Source: Haloferula helveola
GTDB lineage: Bacteria > Verrucomicrobiota > Verrucomicrobiia > Verrucomicrobiales > Akkermansiaceae
Direction of reading: 5' to 3'
Length of the DNA stretch: 64,000 nt
Assembly (NCBI RefSeq): GCF_037076345.1
Contig: NZ_AP024702.1
Location: forward strand, 4,960,001 to 5,024,000
This document shows, piece after piece, positions 17,125-26,371 of this stretch. The first letter of the stretch is position 1, and every line of letters begins with the position of its first letter. A program made the translations under genes and the position numbers. The notes under the pieces were generated by a model, which searched no databases, had not been told where the DNA came from, and saw only the letters and a program-made list of their open reading frames with translations.

Positions 17125-19704
17125 ATGCCTGATCATCTCCCCAATCGACTCACGCACCTCAGGTTCACGCCGAACACTGAGCAGCTCGCCTACAAAGGTG
17201 ACGGTCGGGGCGACTTCAAGATCCGTCCCGTGGCTGATCGAGCCGGACACGTCTCCTACCTCCAACGGCAGGTGGCGGCTGTACAGCAGGAATTCGATAA
17301 GGTGGAGAAGGAGCGGGCGGACTTGGCGCTATCTTCGGATTTCGGGCTCATCCTGAACGTCACCTCGGAACCTGACCTTCCCTTGGCCTACTGGAGCCTG
17401 GAGAAAGCCCCCTCCAGCAAAGGGGAGGGGATTACCCTTCTCAACCTTAGGCATGAAAAGGACCAGCAAGGGCGAGAAATCACGAAAGCCGCCATCTTCG
17501 TTCCTCATGGGCAACTGGACGTCCTCGAGAAGAAGATCGCCGAGTACGCGGACCCCAGCAAGGACAGCAAGGACAAGGCTGGGAATGTCACCAATCCGCG
17601 GAACGCCCCTCTGCTCAACAACATCCACTCCATCTCCTCTGCGGCCGTCGATGCCCTATGGACAGACCCGGAGCCGCTCCCCGAGGCAGATGAGCCCTGC
17701 TGGTTCGAGCTGTGGATTCGACGAGATGACCAAAAGGACTGGCAGGGCCAACTCATCCAAGAGTGTGCCGAGCTCGGTATTGAGGTGCCGGAGCAGACCC
17801 TTGTCTTCCCCGATCACGTGGTCGTGATTGGCCACGGCACCCGGAGCCAGCTTGAGTCGTCGCTGGACCTGCTGAACTGCCTCTCGGAAATTCGCAAGGC
17901 CCGGCCCTGCAGCGTCGGACTCACCGATCTGAACGGCCTCGATCAGGAAGAGTGGATCGACGAGGCCCTTGAGAGGATCCAGTGGCCGGGCGACGACGCC
18001 CCGGCAGTCTGCCTGCTCGATACCGGGGTGAATCGCGGACACCCTCTCATCGAGCCCGCTCTTTCACAGAGCGATATGTCCACGGTGTTCGGCGATGGGG
18101 ACACTGCGGATGACAACCAATTGAAGCACGGCACGCCCATGGCCGGACTGGCCGCATTCGGGGACCTGCGGACGCTGATGATGTCCACCCAGACGTGGGA
18201 TCAGCTACATCGCCTCGAGTCGGTGAAGCTCATTCGCAGCTCCACCGAGCATGATCCTGAGAACTACGGTGCCGTCACACTCGCCGCGATCAATGAGCCG
18301 GAGAGTATCGCCCCGGACCGCCCACGGGTCTTCTGCATGGCGGTCACCGCGGATGGTCCGAATACCTTCGGCAACCCCAGCGCCTGGTCAACTGCCGTGG
18401 ACATCGCCGCCGCAGGTGCTCAGAACGAAACCGACCAAGCACGGGTCATTCTCGTTTCCGCCGGCAACACCGAGGTGCACGACGAAACTTTCAGCTATCC
18501 CGACACCATGCGGGGCAACCCAGTGGAGGATCCGGCCCAAGCATGGAATGCCATCTCCGTTGGAGCCGTCACCCATCGTACGACCATCACCGAGGACGAT
18601 GATGAGGCTCGTCGCTGTGACCCTCTCGCTCCGGAGCACCACCTCAGTCCATACACTCGCACCAGCCATGCTTGGTGCCTTGGGCGGAAAGACTGGCCGA
18701 TCGCTCCGGACGTAGTCATGGAGGGAGCCAATCTCGGAAAACATCGGGACTTGGAGAACGAATATCCCGCCTTCGACTCCTTGGCGCCTCTCACCACGGC
18801 ATCCAATTTCAACCTCCGGCCGATCGCTCCCTTCAACGCCACCAGTGCCGCGACCGCACTGGCGGCACGAATCGCCGCTCAGGTCACCCAGCGCTACCCG
18901 GATGCCAGCCCGGAAACCATTCGCGGCCTCCTTGTGCACTCCGCACGCTGGCCCCAGGCGGTCCTCGATCGCCTCGGTCTCGATCCCCATCAAATGAGGG
19001 GCAACGAGGCGATGCAGGACCTCATGCGTGGATACGGATTCGGCGTGATCAATGAGCAGCGTGCCTTGGATAGCCTGGGAAACCAAACCACCTTCTTCAC
19101 CGGAGAGAGCATCCAGCCTTACAAGGGCAGGGCCGGCGACGCCAGTTTCAACGAGTGCCACCTGATCAGGCTCCCTTGGCCGGTTGACTTGCTTCAGGCA
19201 AATCCGAACGTCACCTGCACGCTCCGGGTCACTCTCTCCTACTTCATCCATCCGAATCCCGGGACGCGCTCTTGGGACAATGGGCAGAAATACAAGTATG
19301 CGAGCCACCTACTGGGCTTCACGCACAAGCACAAAGAGCACAGTCTCGAGGAATTCCGCTCACGCCTCCACGCGGAGGAGGAAGCTCTTGTCGGGAGCTT
19401 GAACGACCCCGGCTGGGCCATCGGCCCAAAGCTTCGAGGCAAGGCCGGCTCGCTGGTTCAGGACGTCTGGCGAGGTCCGGCCGCCGACCTCGCGGCCATG
19501 GAAGCCATCGCGGTCTTCCCCCGAGCCAAGGGATGGTGGGCGACCCGCAAGTACGCCGAGGGACGGCAGGAACACAACTGCCACGAGAAGACGGTCCCAT
19601 ACTCACTCATCGTCAGCCTTGAGATCGATGCGGATCTGCCGGTCTACACCGAAATCGAGGCCGCCATCCAAGCCATCGAAGCAGGCATCGACATCACGAC
19701 CTGA
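17125..19704 (+). CDS. Subtilisin-like (S8) serine protease, cytoplasmic
   Basis: An 859-residue protein without signal peptide. The first 290 residues are an accessory region with a helical segment (YLQRQVAAVQQEFDKVEKERADLAL). The S8 catalytic domain follows with Asp299 (CLLDTGVNRGHP), His335 (KHGTPMAGLAAFG), the oxyanion Asn in SAGNTE and Ser574 in NATSAATALAA. The usual GTSxA box reads ATSAA, so the Gly is changed but the nucleophile is kept. A C-terminal beta-rich region (about 640-859) ends the chain. With no secretion signal and an AAA partner upstream, it probably cleaves an intracellular target upon invasion, as in caspase-like or abortive-infection logic (inference). Confidence 0.9.
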   Translation: MPDHLPNRLTHLRFTPNTEQLAYKGDGRGDFKIRPVADRAGHVSYLQRQVAAVQQEFDKVEKERADLALSSDFGLILNVTSEPDLPLAYWSLEKAPSSKGEGITLLNLRHEKDQQGREITKAAIFVPHGQLDVLEKKIAEYADPSKDSKDKAGNVTNPRNAPLLNNIHSISSAAVDALWTDPEPLPEADEPCWFELWIRRDDQKDWQGQLIQECAELGIEVPEQTLVFPDHVVVIGHGTRSQLESSLDLLNCLSEIRKARPCSVGLTDLNGLDQEEWIDEALERIQWPGDDAPAVCLLDTGVNRGHPLIEPALSQSDMSTVFGDGDTADDNQLKHGTPMAGLAAFGDLRTLMMSTQTWDQLHRLESVKLIRSSTEHDPENYGAVTLAAINEPESIAPDRPRVFCMAVTADGPNTFGNPSAWSTAVDIAAAGAQNETDQARVILVSAGNTEVHDETFSYPDTMRGNPVEDPAQAWNAISVGAVTHRTTITEDDDEARRCDPLAPEHHLSPYTRTSHAWCLGRKDWPIAPDVVMEGANLGKHRDLENEYPAFDSLAPLTTASNFNLRPIAPFNATSAATALAARIAAQVTQRYPDASPETIRGLLVHSARWPQAVLDRLGLDPHQMRGNEAMQDLMRGYGFGVINEQRALDSLGNQTTFFTGESIQPYKGRAGDASFNECHLIRLPWPVDLLQANPNVTCTLRVTLSYFIHPNPGTRSWDNGQKYKYASHLLGFTHKHKEHSLEEFRSRLHAEEEALVGSLNDPGWAIGPKLRGKAGSLVQDVWRGPAADLAAMEAIAVFPRAKGWWATRKYAEGRQEHNCHEKTVPYSLIVSLEIDADLPVYTEIEAAIQAIEAGIDITT

Positions 19705-19740
19705 ATACCCTCCGCCAACCTCTTTCCAACTTCGCCAACC

Positions 19741-19974
19741 ATGACCTCTGCTGCCCTATTTATCCGATCCGTCGATGACGGAACTGAATACGCCTGTCAG
19801 AAACTCAACCTGATCGGATCGCACCCCCTGGGAGGCAATCTTGAGTGCCCGCAGGTGTTCGATGTCGCAGGAAGAATTGGTCGCGTGTTCGAGGTAGTCC
19901 CGCTGGGCTTCAAGATCAAGATCACCCCGGGTAGCGCCGAGCCGAAGCAACCCACTTTTGTCGTGGAGTCGTAA
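19741..19974 (+). CDS. Orphan 77-residue protein between protease and methyltransferase
   Basis: No family recognised. The frame starts at ATG 19741, 36 bp after the protease gene, and ends 28 bp before the methyltransferase start. The protein has no membrane segment. It looks like a small beta-rich fold: MTSAALFIRSVDDGTEYACQ, GSHPLGGNLECPQVFDVAGR, VFEVVPLGFKIKI, with two Cys residues. Size and position would suit a protease inhibitor, pro-peptide-like factor, adaptor or antitoxin for a neighbour; none of these is demonstrated. Conservation in other copies of the cluster would decide whether it is real. Confidence 0.6.
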   Translation: MTSAALFIRSVDDGTEYACQKLNLIGSHPLGGNLECPQVFDVAGRIGRVFEVVPLGFKIKITPGSAEPKQPTFVVES

Positions 19975-20002
19975 AGCGCCGCACTCACTCATCCTGCAAG
20001 CT

Positions 20003-22024
20003 ATGGACAAACTCAAACTGCACACTCCGGACTTTGTGGAGGCCAACGCTGCGAAGCTGGCGGAGCTGTTCCCGAATTGCGTTACCGAAAGTCGGGCTGA
20101 GGATGGATCGATCAAGCGGGCCATCGACTTCGATCTGCTGCGACAGGAACTGTCCGGCGATCTGGTGGAAGGAGTTCAGGAACGCTACCGGCTGGATTGG
20201 CCGGGCAAGCGGGAGTCCTTGGCCCTCGCCAATGCCCCGATCACCAAGACCCTGCGGCCCTGCAAGGAGGAATCGGTGGACTTTGAAACGACCCGAAATC
20301 TCTACATCGAGGGCGACAACCTTGACGCCCTCAAGCTGCTCCAGGAGACCTACCTGAACCAAGTCAAGATGATCTACATCGACCCGCCCTACAACACCGG
20401 GAACGACTTCATCTACGACGACAACTTCTCGATGAGTAGGGAGGATTACGAGGATGAAGCTGGTGAACGTGATGAAGAGGGTAATGCGATGTTTGACGAG
20501 GAGAAATGGAAGCAGAACTCGAGTGCGAGTGGTCGCTTCCACTCTGAGTGGGTGTCAATGATGTACCCCCGCCTCAAGCTCGCACGAAACCTGCTTCAGG
20601 AAGATGGTGTAATCCTTGTTAGTATTGATGATGGGGAAGTCGCCAACCTTATCAAGATTGGGAACGAGGTATTCGGGGAGCAAAACTTCGTAGGGAACTT
20701 TGTGTGGGAAGGGGGGCGAAAAAACGACGCAAAGCTGGTGTCCAATAGTCATGATTTCATTTGTTGCTGGGTCAAATCACGGGATCTCCTGACAGAGAGA
20801 AATGTGCGGTGGCGGGAGCGGAAGGCTGGATTGGACGATATATACAAACAGGAATCGTTGATCCGGAAGAGAAACGGAAAGGACTTCGAGAAGTGTCGGG
20901 CTGATCTCAATGAATGGTTTCGCAGTCTTCCAAAGGACCACGGAGCTCTTCAACACAAGCACTTCAGTTATTTTGATCAGCGAGGGCTCTATGCTCCTGC
21001 AGACCTTCGGAGTCCAAATCCTCGTCCAAACCTCGTCTACGACTGGAAGGGATACAAGCCCCACAAGAATGGATGGGCATACGCAAAGGAGCGTATGGCA
21101 AGAATGGATGCGGAGGATCGGCTCCATTATCCAGCGTCCAGCGACGGTCGAATTGCCCTCAAGTCGTATCTCCATGAACACGAGACTTGGGCGCCCAGTT
21201 CGGTTTTTTACCAAGATCGTAGGGCTTCATCCAAGAGGCTTTCCCGGCTCTTGGGAAAAGGCGTGTTTCCATTTTCGAAGGACGAGAATGTCATCAAGAG
21301 ATTCATAAAGAGCTGTGCAGCTGAAGACTCTCTTGTCGTGGATTTTTTCTCTGGGTCCGGGACTACTGCCCACTCAGTAATTCAGCTCAACGCTGAGGAC
21401 GGAGGAAATCGGAGGTACATTGCAGTGCAGCTTCCTGAGCCGTGTGAAGAGAAGAGTGAAGCATTCAAAGCGGGCTACTCGACAATTTCCGACATTGGGA
21501 AAGATCGGATACGCAAAGCGGGTTCTCAGATTCGAGAAGGCCTTCAAGCCAGTCTCGACGGGGAGCTGAAGGATACCGAGAGACATCAGGAAATTACACG
21601 ACGCATTCAGGATCTCGACATCGGCTTTCGCGTCCTGAAGATCGATAGCTCAAACATGGCTGACGTCTATTACCAGCCAGACGAGGTCACTCAAGATGGC
21701 CTCGATTTTCAGGTCGATAACCTGAAGGATGGGCGTGAACCCGAAGACCTCCTCTTCCAAGTTCTTCTGGATTGGGGGGTCGATCTCGGCCTGCCGATCA
21801 CCGAAGAGGTGATCGAGGGCAGGCGTGTCTTCTTCGTGGCCGACAACGCGCTCGCCGCCTGCTTCGATACAGGGCTGACCGAGGACTTCTGCAAGACCCT
21901 CGCCAAGCGGGAGCCGCTGCGAGCCGTCTTCCGCGACGCCGGCTACGCCAGCGACTCCACCAAGATCAACATCGAGCAGATATTCAAGGCCCTCAGCCCC
22001 CACACCGAGCTCAAGACACTCTGA
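20003..22024 (+). CDS. Type III-like DNA adenine methyltransferase (Mod)
   Basis: A 673-residue beta-class N6-adenine methyltransferase. ATG 20003 (MDKLKLHTPDFVEANAAKL) is the family-typical start. The catalytic motif DPPYNTGNDF starts at Asp127, preceded by the LYIEGDNLDALKLLQETY block; the SAM-binding motif VDFFSGSGTTAH lies at about 446-456, giving the beta order (DPPY before FxGxG). The interval 150-445 is the target recognition region. By eye, 20440-21660 is more AT-rich with different codon preference than both flanks, which suggests exchange of the recognition domain. Together with the Res gene at 26372 it would form a type III restriction-modification enzyme, but four kilobases of other genes lie between them. 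Confidence 0.93.
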   Translation: MDKLKLHTPDFVEANAAKLAELFPNCVTESRAEDGSIKRAIDFDLLRQELSGDLVEGVQERYRLDWPGKRESLALANAPITKTLRPCKEESVDFETTRNLYIEGDNLDALKLLQETYLNQVKMIYIDPPYNTGNDFIYDDNFSMSREDYEDEAGERDEEGNAMFDEEKWKQNSSASGRFHSEWVSMMYPRLKLARNLLQEDGVILVSIDDGEVANLIKIGNEVFGEQNFVGNFVWEGGRKNDAKLVSNSHDFICCWVKSRDLLTERNVRWRERKAGLDDIYKQESLIRKRNGKDFEKCRADLNEWFRSLPKDHGALQHKHFSYFDQRGLYAPADLRSPNPRPNLVYDWKGYKPHKNGWAYAKERMARMDAEDRLHYPASSDGRIALKSYLHEHETWAPSSVFYQDRRASSKRLSRLLGKGVFPFSKDENVIKRFIKSCAAEDSLVVDFFSGSGTTAHSVIQLNAEDGGNRRYIAVQLPEPCEEKSEAFKAGYSTISDIGKDRIRKAGSQIREGLQASLDGELKDTERHQEITRRIQDLDIGFRVLKIDSSNMADVYYQPDEVTQDGLDFQVDNLKDGREPEDLLFQVLLDWGVDLGLPITEEVIEGRRVFFVADNALAACFDTGLTEDFCKTLAKREPLRAVFRDAGYASDSTKINIEQIFKALSPHTELKTL

Positions 22025-22028
22025 CGCC

Positions 22029-23987
22029 ATGGAGCCGATGCAGACCAGAGTACGGTGCGTCGGTGTTGTCGAATCATCCCCCGAATCCATGGAGAAAGAG
22101 GTGACGCTACCCCGATCGGACGAGTTCGAGATTCAGGCTCGAAGCTGCACCCTTTTCACGAACGACCGCGTTCCCCACGACGTTCTCTGGCGACCCGGAG
22201 TCCGCTACCGCGTACCGATTTTTCAGCGGCCATATTCATGGGGAATCGCCGAAGTGCATCGGCTGATGACGGATCTCCTGATGGGCTACTTCGGAAGGAA
22301 CGGCCGGATTCCACGGGAACAGATGTTCATCGGGACGATGCAGCTCTCCGCTGCCGAGACCGGCTCATGGGGCGACTACGAGATTCAGCACGACATCATC
22401 GATGGCCAACAGCGGATCTCAACACTGATCCTGATCCTGAAGGCCCTTCAAGACCTGGTGCCCGAACTCTCGATTTGGCCGCGTCTGGATTTCCAAAAGC
22501 GTCTTACCACAGCCGTGAGCGGCAAGATCCAGCAAGACTACCTCCAGCGGGCTTTGGAAACCGGAGCCGATGACCTCAATGATTCCGCCGAACTCAACGC
22601 CTACCTCCGCAACCTTACCGGCATCAGGGACCAGATCAGGGATGACGATGAGTTCGACGCACTGAAGGCGGATATTGGCAGCTTTGTCGACTACCTCTGT
22701 TCCCGAGTTTACTTCGTGATCATCGAGACCCGGGCACCCCTCTCGAAGACCCTCCAGATTTTTGATGCGATCAATACGTCCGGCATGGAGCTGGATGGTG
22801 GGGACGTCTTCAAGATCCGCTATTTCGAGTTCCTCCGGAAGCGTGAGGGAGCAGCCGAGGAGGTCTTCCATGAGGTCTCCGCCCTGTACGAAAGGATTGA
22901 TCGCGAGAACTCAAACCAAAAGCGGGCTGTCTTGGAAATTGGGGAAGTCCTCGCACTTGCCCAGCAGATCCTCATCACAGACCACGAACTGAGCAACGAG
23001 ACCCGCTCTCTCGCAGGTACGACCTTCTTCGAGCGCCTGCTCGACGTTTCTCTCGGCCTCCAGAACTGGGAAAACTTTCAGCCCGACAAGTGTCGACAGG
23101 TGCGGTTGCCGCTCCGGTTCTTCAGCGACCTGATCGGGGTCCTCATCGAGTGGGACGCCCGCCTGAAGCAGTTCCGCCCGGAGGCCGACGCCATGATCTG
23201 GTTTATTTGGTGGAGCCGTTACGGCCGCTACCACTACCTGCCCGCCTACTTCCTGCACCGCTTCCGGGACCGTTCCGACCGGGACACCGTTGCCTTTCAA
23301 AGCGAACTGGAGGAGTTCGTCATCGAACTCGGGAAACTACTCGTGGTCTACAGCTTGAGGTACCAGCGGGTCACCAACGAAGGCAGGCAGAAGGCTCGTG
23401 AGCTGATGACCCTGATGTCCAGCAATGCCACCCATATCGAGCCGACAGACGTGATCGCCTACCTGCAGCTGGAGCGGGCGAAATGCTCCGGCGAGATCCG
23501 GGAGCGATTGTTGACCGATTGGATCGCCCATATTCCGAAAGCCAAGAATCTGGTCTGCCGCCTTGTCGCGATGTTCACCGAACTCGAAGTCGACTCCGAG
23601 CCGGAGAATCTCGGGGCGCTCCTGTTCGAGACACCCATCGACATCGAGCACATCGAATCCGCCAACCACAAGGATCCCATGGAGAGGGAGCGGATCCATC
23701 AGGATTGGGGAGCAGAGCTCCATCAGCTTGGCAACCTGACGGTCCTGGAATTTGACCTCAACCGGTCGATCGGCAACCACGACTATGCTACCGAGAAGCG
23801 GGCCCGCTATCTGGCAGAGAGCCGGTTCCGGTCCGTGCAGACCTTCGCCGAAGAGAATGCTGAATGGAACCAAGAGCGTGCCCGTGCCCGCCGCGAGGCT
23901 CTTGCGGAGCGGTTGACGGGGTATCTTTGCGGTCCTTCGCCCCGAGGCAAAGAGCAGAGGCCTGCCTCAGCGAGCGTCCCAGTTTAG
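22029..23987 (+). CDS. GmrSD-type protein (DUF262 plus HNH nuclease)
   Basis: A 652-residue single-chain homologue of the GmrS/GmrD modification-dependent restriction enzyme. The N-terminal DUF262 domain has VPIFQRPYSW (from residue 62) and the ParB-like nucleotide motif IIDGQQRISTL (Asp125). The C-terminal DUF1524-like HNH region has IEHIES (His541), then HQLGNLTVL (His565) and a YATEKRARY tail. The family cuts DNA with modified cytosines or acts on phage DNA in an NTP-dependent way. It begins 4 bp after the methyltransferase stop; the ATG at 22029 is the longest start and an ATG at 22089 is an alternative. Cytoplasmic, co-transcribed with its neighbours. Confidence 0.88.
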   Translation: MEPMQTRVRCVGVVESSPESMEKEVTLPRSDEFEIQARSCTLFTNDRVPHDVLWRPGVRYRVPIFQRPYSWGIAEVHRLMTDLLMGYFGRNGRIPREQMFIGTMQLSAAETGSWGDYEIQHDIIDGQQRISTLILILKALQDLVPELSIWPRLDFQKRLTTAVSGKIQQDYLQRALETGADDLNDSAELNAYLRNLTGIRDQIRDDDEFDALKADIGSFVDYLCSRVYFVIIETRAPLSKTLQIFDAINTSGMELDGGDVFKIRYFEFLRKREGAAEEVFHEVSALYERIDRENSNQKRAVLEIGEVLALAQQILITDHELSNETRSLAGTTFFERLLDVSLGLQNWENFQPDKCRQVRLPLRFFSDLIGVLIEWDARLKQFRPEADAMIWFIWWSRYGRYHYLPAYFLHRFRDRSDRDTVAFQSELEEFVIELGKLLVVYSLRYQRVTNEGRQKARELMTLMSSNATHIEPTDVIAYLQLERAKCSGEIRERLLTDWIAHIPKAKNLVCRLVAMFTELEVDSEPENLGALLFETPIDIEHIESANHKDPMERERIHQDWGAELHQLGNLTVLEFDLNRSIGNHDYATEKRARYLAESRFRSVQTFAEENAEWNQERARARREALAERLTGYLCGPSPRGKEQRPASASVPV

Positions 23988-23996
23988 TCTGATATC

Positions 23997-26363
23997 ATGC
24001 GTGAAGTCATTTACATCGACCAAGCCGGATTCCGCGAATCCATGATGCGATTGCGGAAGAAGGGTGGAGCGTCCCAGCGGGCCTTCGACGAAGCCTGCCG
24101 GATTATCAAGTGCCTCGAGCTGGAGGCGGACGTCAGCAACAAGCTCACAAAGCACGGCGAGAGCCGGATCGATCACTGCATCAAGTACGATATCAGCAAC
24201 GACGCCCACCGACTGGTCACGGTTCACACCAACAACTTCATCTACCTTCTTTTCATCGGCTCCCACGATGAGACGGAAAGCTGGTTGAACCGGAATCGTG
24301 GCCTGACCGTCACTTGCAACCCATCGACCCGCAGGATCACGGTGACCCACGTTACCCGGGACGAACCCCGCGAGACTCCCCAGGTCAGCATGGAGAACTT
24401 GACCGAGGCCAACCTGCCCTACCTGGAACGGATCGGCGTGGATCCGGCCGAATACGTGTCGCAGCGGGTGCTGGCACGGTCCCTTTCGCGGATCAATGAC
24501 GATACCTCGGACGAAGAACTGGGGGAGCTTGTCGAAGATCTGAGTGACGTCGACAAAGCGATCTCAAACCTTATGCTCGACCTGCTTTTCGAGATTCGGG
24601 AGGGAAAGCTGGACGCTGCCGAGGCCAGGCTTGAGCAGTACCATGCCGAGGCCGTGGCCGTACAGGAACAGGAGGAACTCGAGAGGGAGGCCATCGCCTC
24701 CATCGAGAATTCCGAAAGGCTGATCAATTTGACCGGCCTCAACGAGGAACAGCTGAAGGATTTGTTCTCACCAGGAAAGTTCCACAAATGGATGCTCTTC
24801 CTCCATCCAGAGCAGAAGCGGGTCGCCGAGGCAAAGTATGAACGGCCCACCGTGCTGACCGGCGTTTCAGGGAGCGGCAAGACCTGTGTGCTCGTGCATA
24901 GGGCCCGTCAGCTTGCCCGCCGGTATCCTGGTGAACGGATCGGAGTCATCACGCTCAATCGGAGCCTTACCCGCCTGATCGACAATCTCATTTCCCAGCT
25001 CTGCACCGAAGAAGAGCGGGCCAACATCCACGTGACGGCTTTCTACGACTACTTTGCCGGCCTTGTGGAGCATTTTACTCCGGCCAAGGAGCTCGATCAG
25101 CTCAGGGATCTCGCTGCTGGCCACGACGAGAGCGACGACATACTTCGTGCAATCGATCGGGTGGACCCCAAGAGATTCGCCCGCGAATTCTGCCAGCTTT
25201 CAGGGGAGACGCTTGACGATACATGGGCCCTTTTCTGTGACCAAGATTCGGTTCGGACCCGGCTGACTTACTTCCGGGAGCACTTGTACAAGTACGACGA
25301 CTGGGTCGACAGCCGGAAGTATCTCAGGGAGGAGTTCAGCCTGATACGAAGTGCGGTTCCGACCTCGAACCGGGTCAAAGGCTACCAAGAACTGGAACGG
25401 CACGGACGGGCGATCCGCTTCACGGACGCCGTGAAGAAAAACGTGCTCGAAATGCTGTTGCTCTACGAGGAAACCATGTTCACCGGCGGAATTCTTGACG
25501 AGCTGGGCCTCACCCTCGCCTTGGTTCCGCACCTCACCGAACTGAAGACCCTGCCGCCGGAGATGAGATTCCGGTGCCTCTTGATTGACGAGTTCCAGGA
25601 TCTCTCAACGCGGGATTTGGCACTGCTTCGCCTCATTCCGACAGGCACCGACGACGGCTTCTTCCTGACCGGAGATACGGTGCAGCGGGTGATGGTGAAG
25701 GACCTTCGCCTCGGCGCGGTGGGTCTCGACATCATCAACTCCACCCGGGAGCGGATTCTGAAGAATTACCGGAATAGTCGACAGATTCTCGAAGCGGCCT
25801 CCTATCTGGCCAACGCCTATGGCAAAGAGGCGAAAGATCTCGGCGAGGACGTGGAGGTCCTCGACCCCGAGCTTGCGGTACGCGAAACCAGCTATCCGAT
25901 GGCCGTGGAGTGCGAGGCAGGCAAAGATGTGAGCCGGGCTTGGGAGTATGCACGCGAATGTATCCAGACCGGAGCCGCAATACCGTGGTCGATTTGCATT
26001 GTGACCGCCAGTGAGGAGATATCACCCGCCGACATCATCGCAGCTTGCCCGGCGGACTTTCCTGTAAAGGCGGGCAAGATTACCGGCGACTATACTGAGC
26101 AGACGGATACGCTGAGCGTCGCTTCGATGGCGGACGTGAAGGGCTTCGAATTCTCACTCGTCCTCATCGTTGGATGCGGAGCGAAGCTGCTTCCCAGCAA
26201 GAACGGCTGCCAGAAGGAGTCGTGGCGGGAGGCTCTACGGCTCTACGTAGCGATGACCCGGGCCCGCGACGAAGTGCGGCTGTTTTACTCAGGAAAGCCG
26301 TCACCGTTCCTGGCGACGATGAACGAGGGCCTCTACTGGCAAGAACTTGGGAAGGAAAGCTGA
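23997..26363 (+). CDS. UvrD/Rep-type helicase with RelE-like N-terminal domain
   Basis: A 788-residue superfamily 1 helicase. Residues about 20-105 look like a RelE/ParE toxin fold ([17 protein letters not shown] helix, [26 protein letters not shown]). A helical, acidic linker (about 170-245) leads to the helicase: Walker A GVSGSGKT (289-296), motif [11 protein letters not shown] (Asp531), motif [12 protein letters not shown], motif [11 protein letters not shown], motif [10 protein letters not shown] and motif [14 protein letters not shown] (about 748-759). It starts 9 bp after the GmrSD gene and ends 8 bp before res. The head domain could be an RNase or a binding module; catalytic residues cannot be assigned by eye. 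Confidence 0.87.
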   Translation: MREVIYIDQAGFRESMMRLRKKGGASQRAFDEACRIIKCLELEADVSNKLTKHGESRIDHCIKYDISNDAHRLVTVHTNNFIYLLFIGSHDETESWLNRNRGLTVTCNPSTRRITVTHVTRDEPRETPQVSMENLTEANLPYLERIGVDPAEYVSQRVLARSLSRINDDTSDEELGELVEDLSDVDKAISNLMLDLLFEIREGKLDAAEARLEQYHAEAVAVQEQEELEREAIASIENSERLINLTGLNEEQLKDLFSPGKFHKWMLFLHPEQKRVAEAKYERPTVLTGVSGSGKTCVLVHRARQLARRYPGERIGVITLNRSLTRLIDNLISQLCTEEERANIHVTAFYDYFAGLVEHFTPAKELDQLRDLAAGHDESDDILRAIDRVDPKRFAREFCQLSGETLDDTWALFCDQDSVRTRLTYFREHLYKYDDWVDSRKYLREEFSLIRSAVPTSNRVKGYQELERHGRAIRFTDAVKKNVLEMLLLYEETMFTGGILDELGLTLALVPHLTELKTLPPEMRFRCLLIDEFQDLSTRDLALLRLIPTGTDDGFFLTGDTVQRVMVKDLRLGAVGLDIINSTRERILKNYRNSRQILEAASYLANAYGKEAKDLGEDVEVLDPELAVRETSYPMAVECEAGKDVSRAWEYARECIQTGAAIPWSICIVTASEEISPADIIAACPADFPVKAGKITGDYTEQTDTLSVASMADVKGFEFSLVLIVGCGAKLLPSKNGCQKESWREALRLYVAMTRARDEVRLFYSGKPSPFLATMNEGLYWQELGKES

Positions 26364-26371
26364 GCCGATCG

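Noticed and set aside
26174-26371. 66-residue N-terminal extension of the Res protein
   Set aside because: It would overlap the UvrD helicase coding region, is basic low-information sequence, and a ribosome-binding site precedes ATG 26372.
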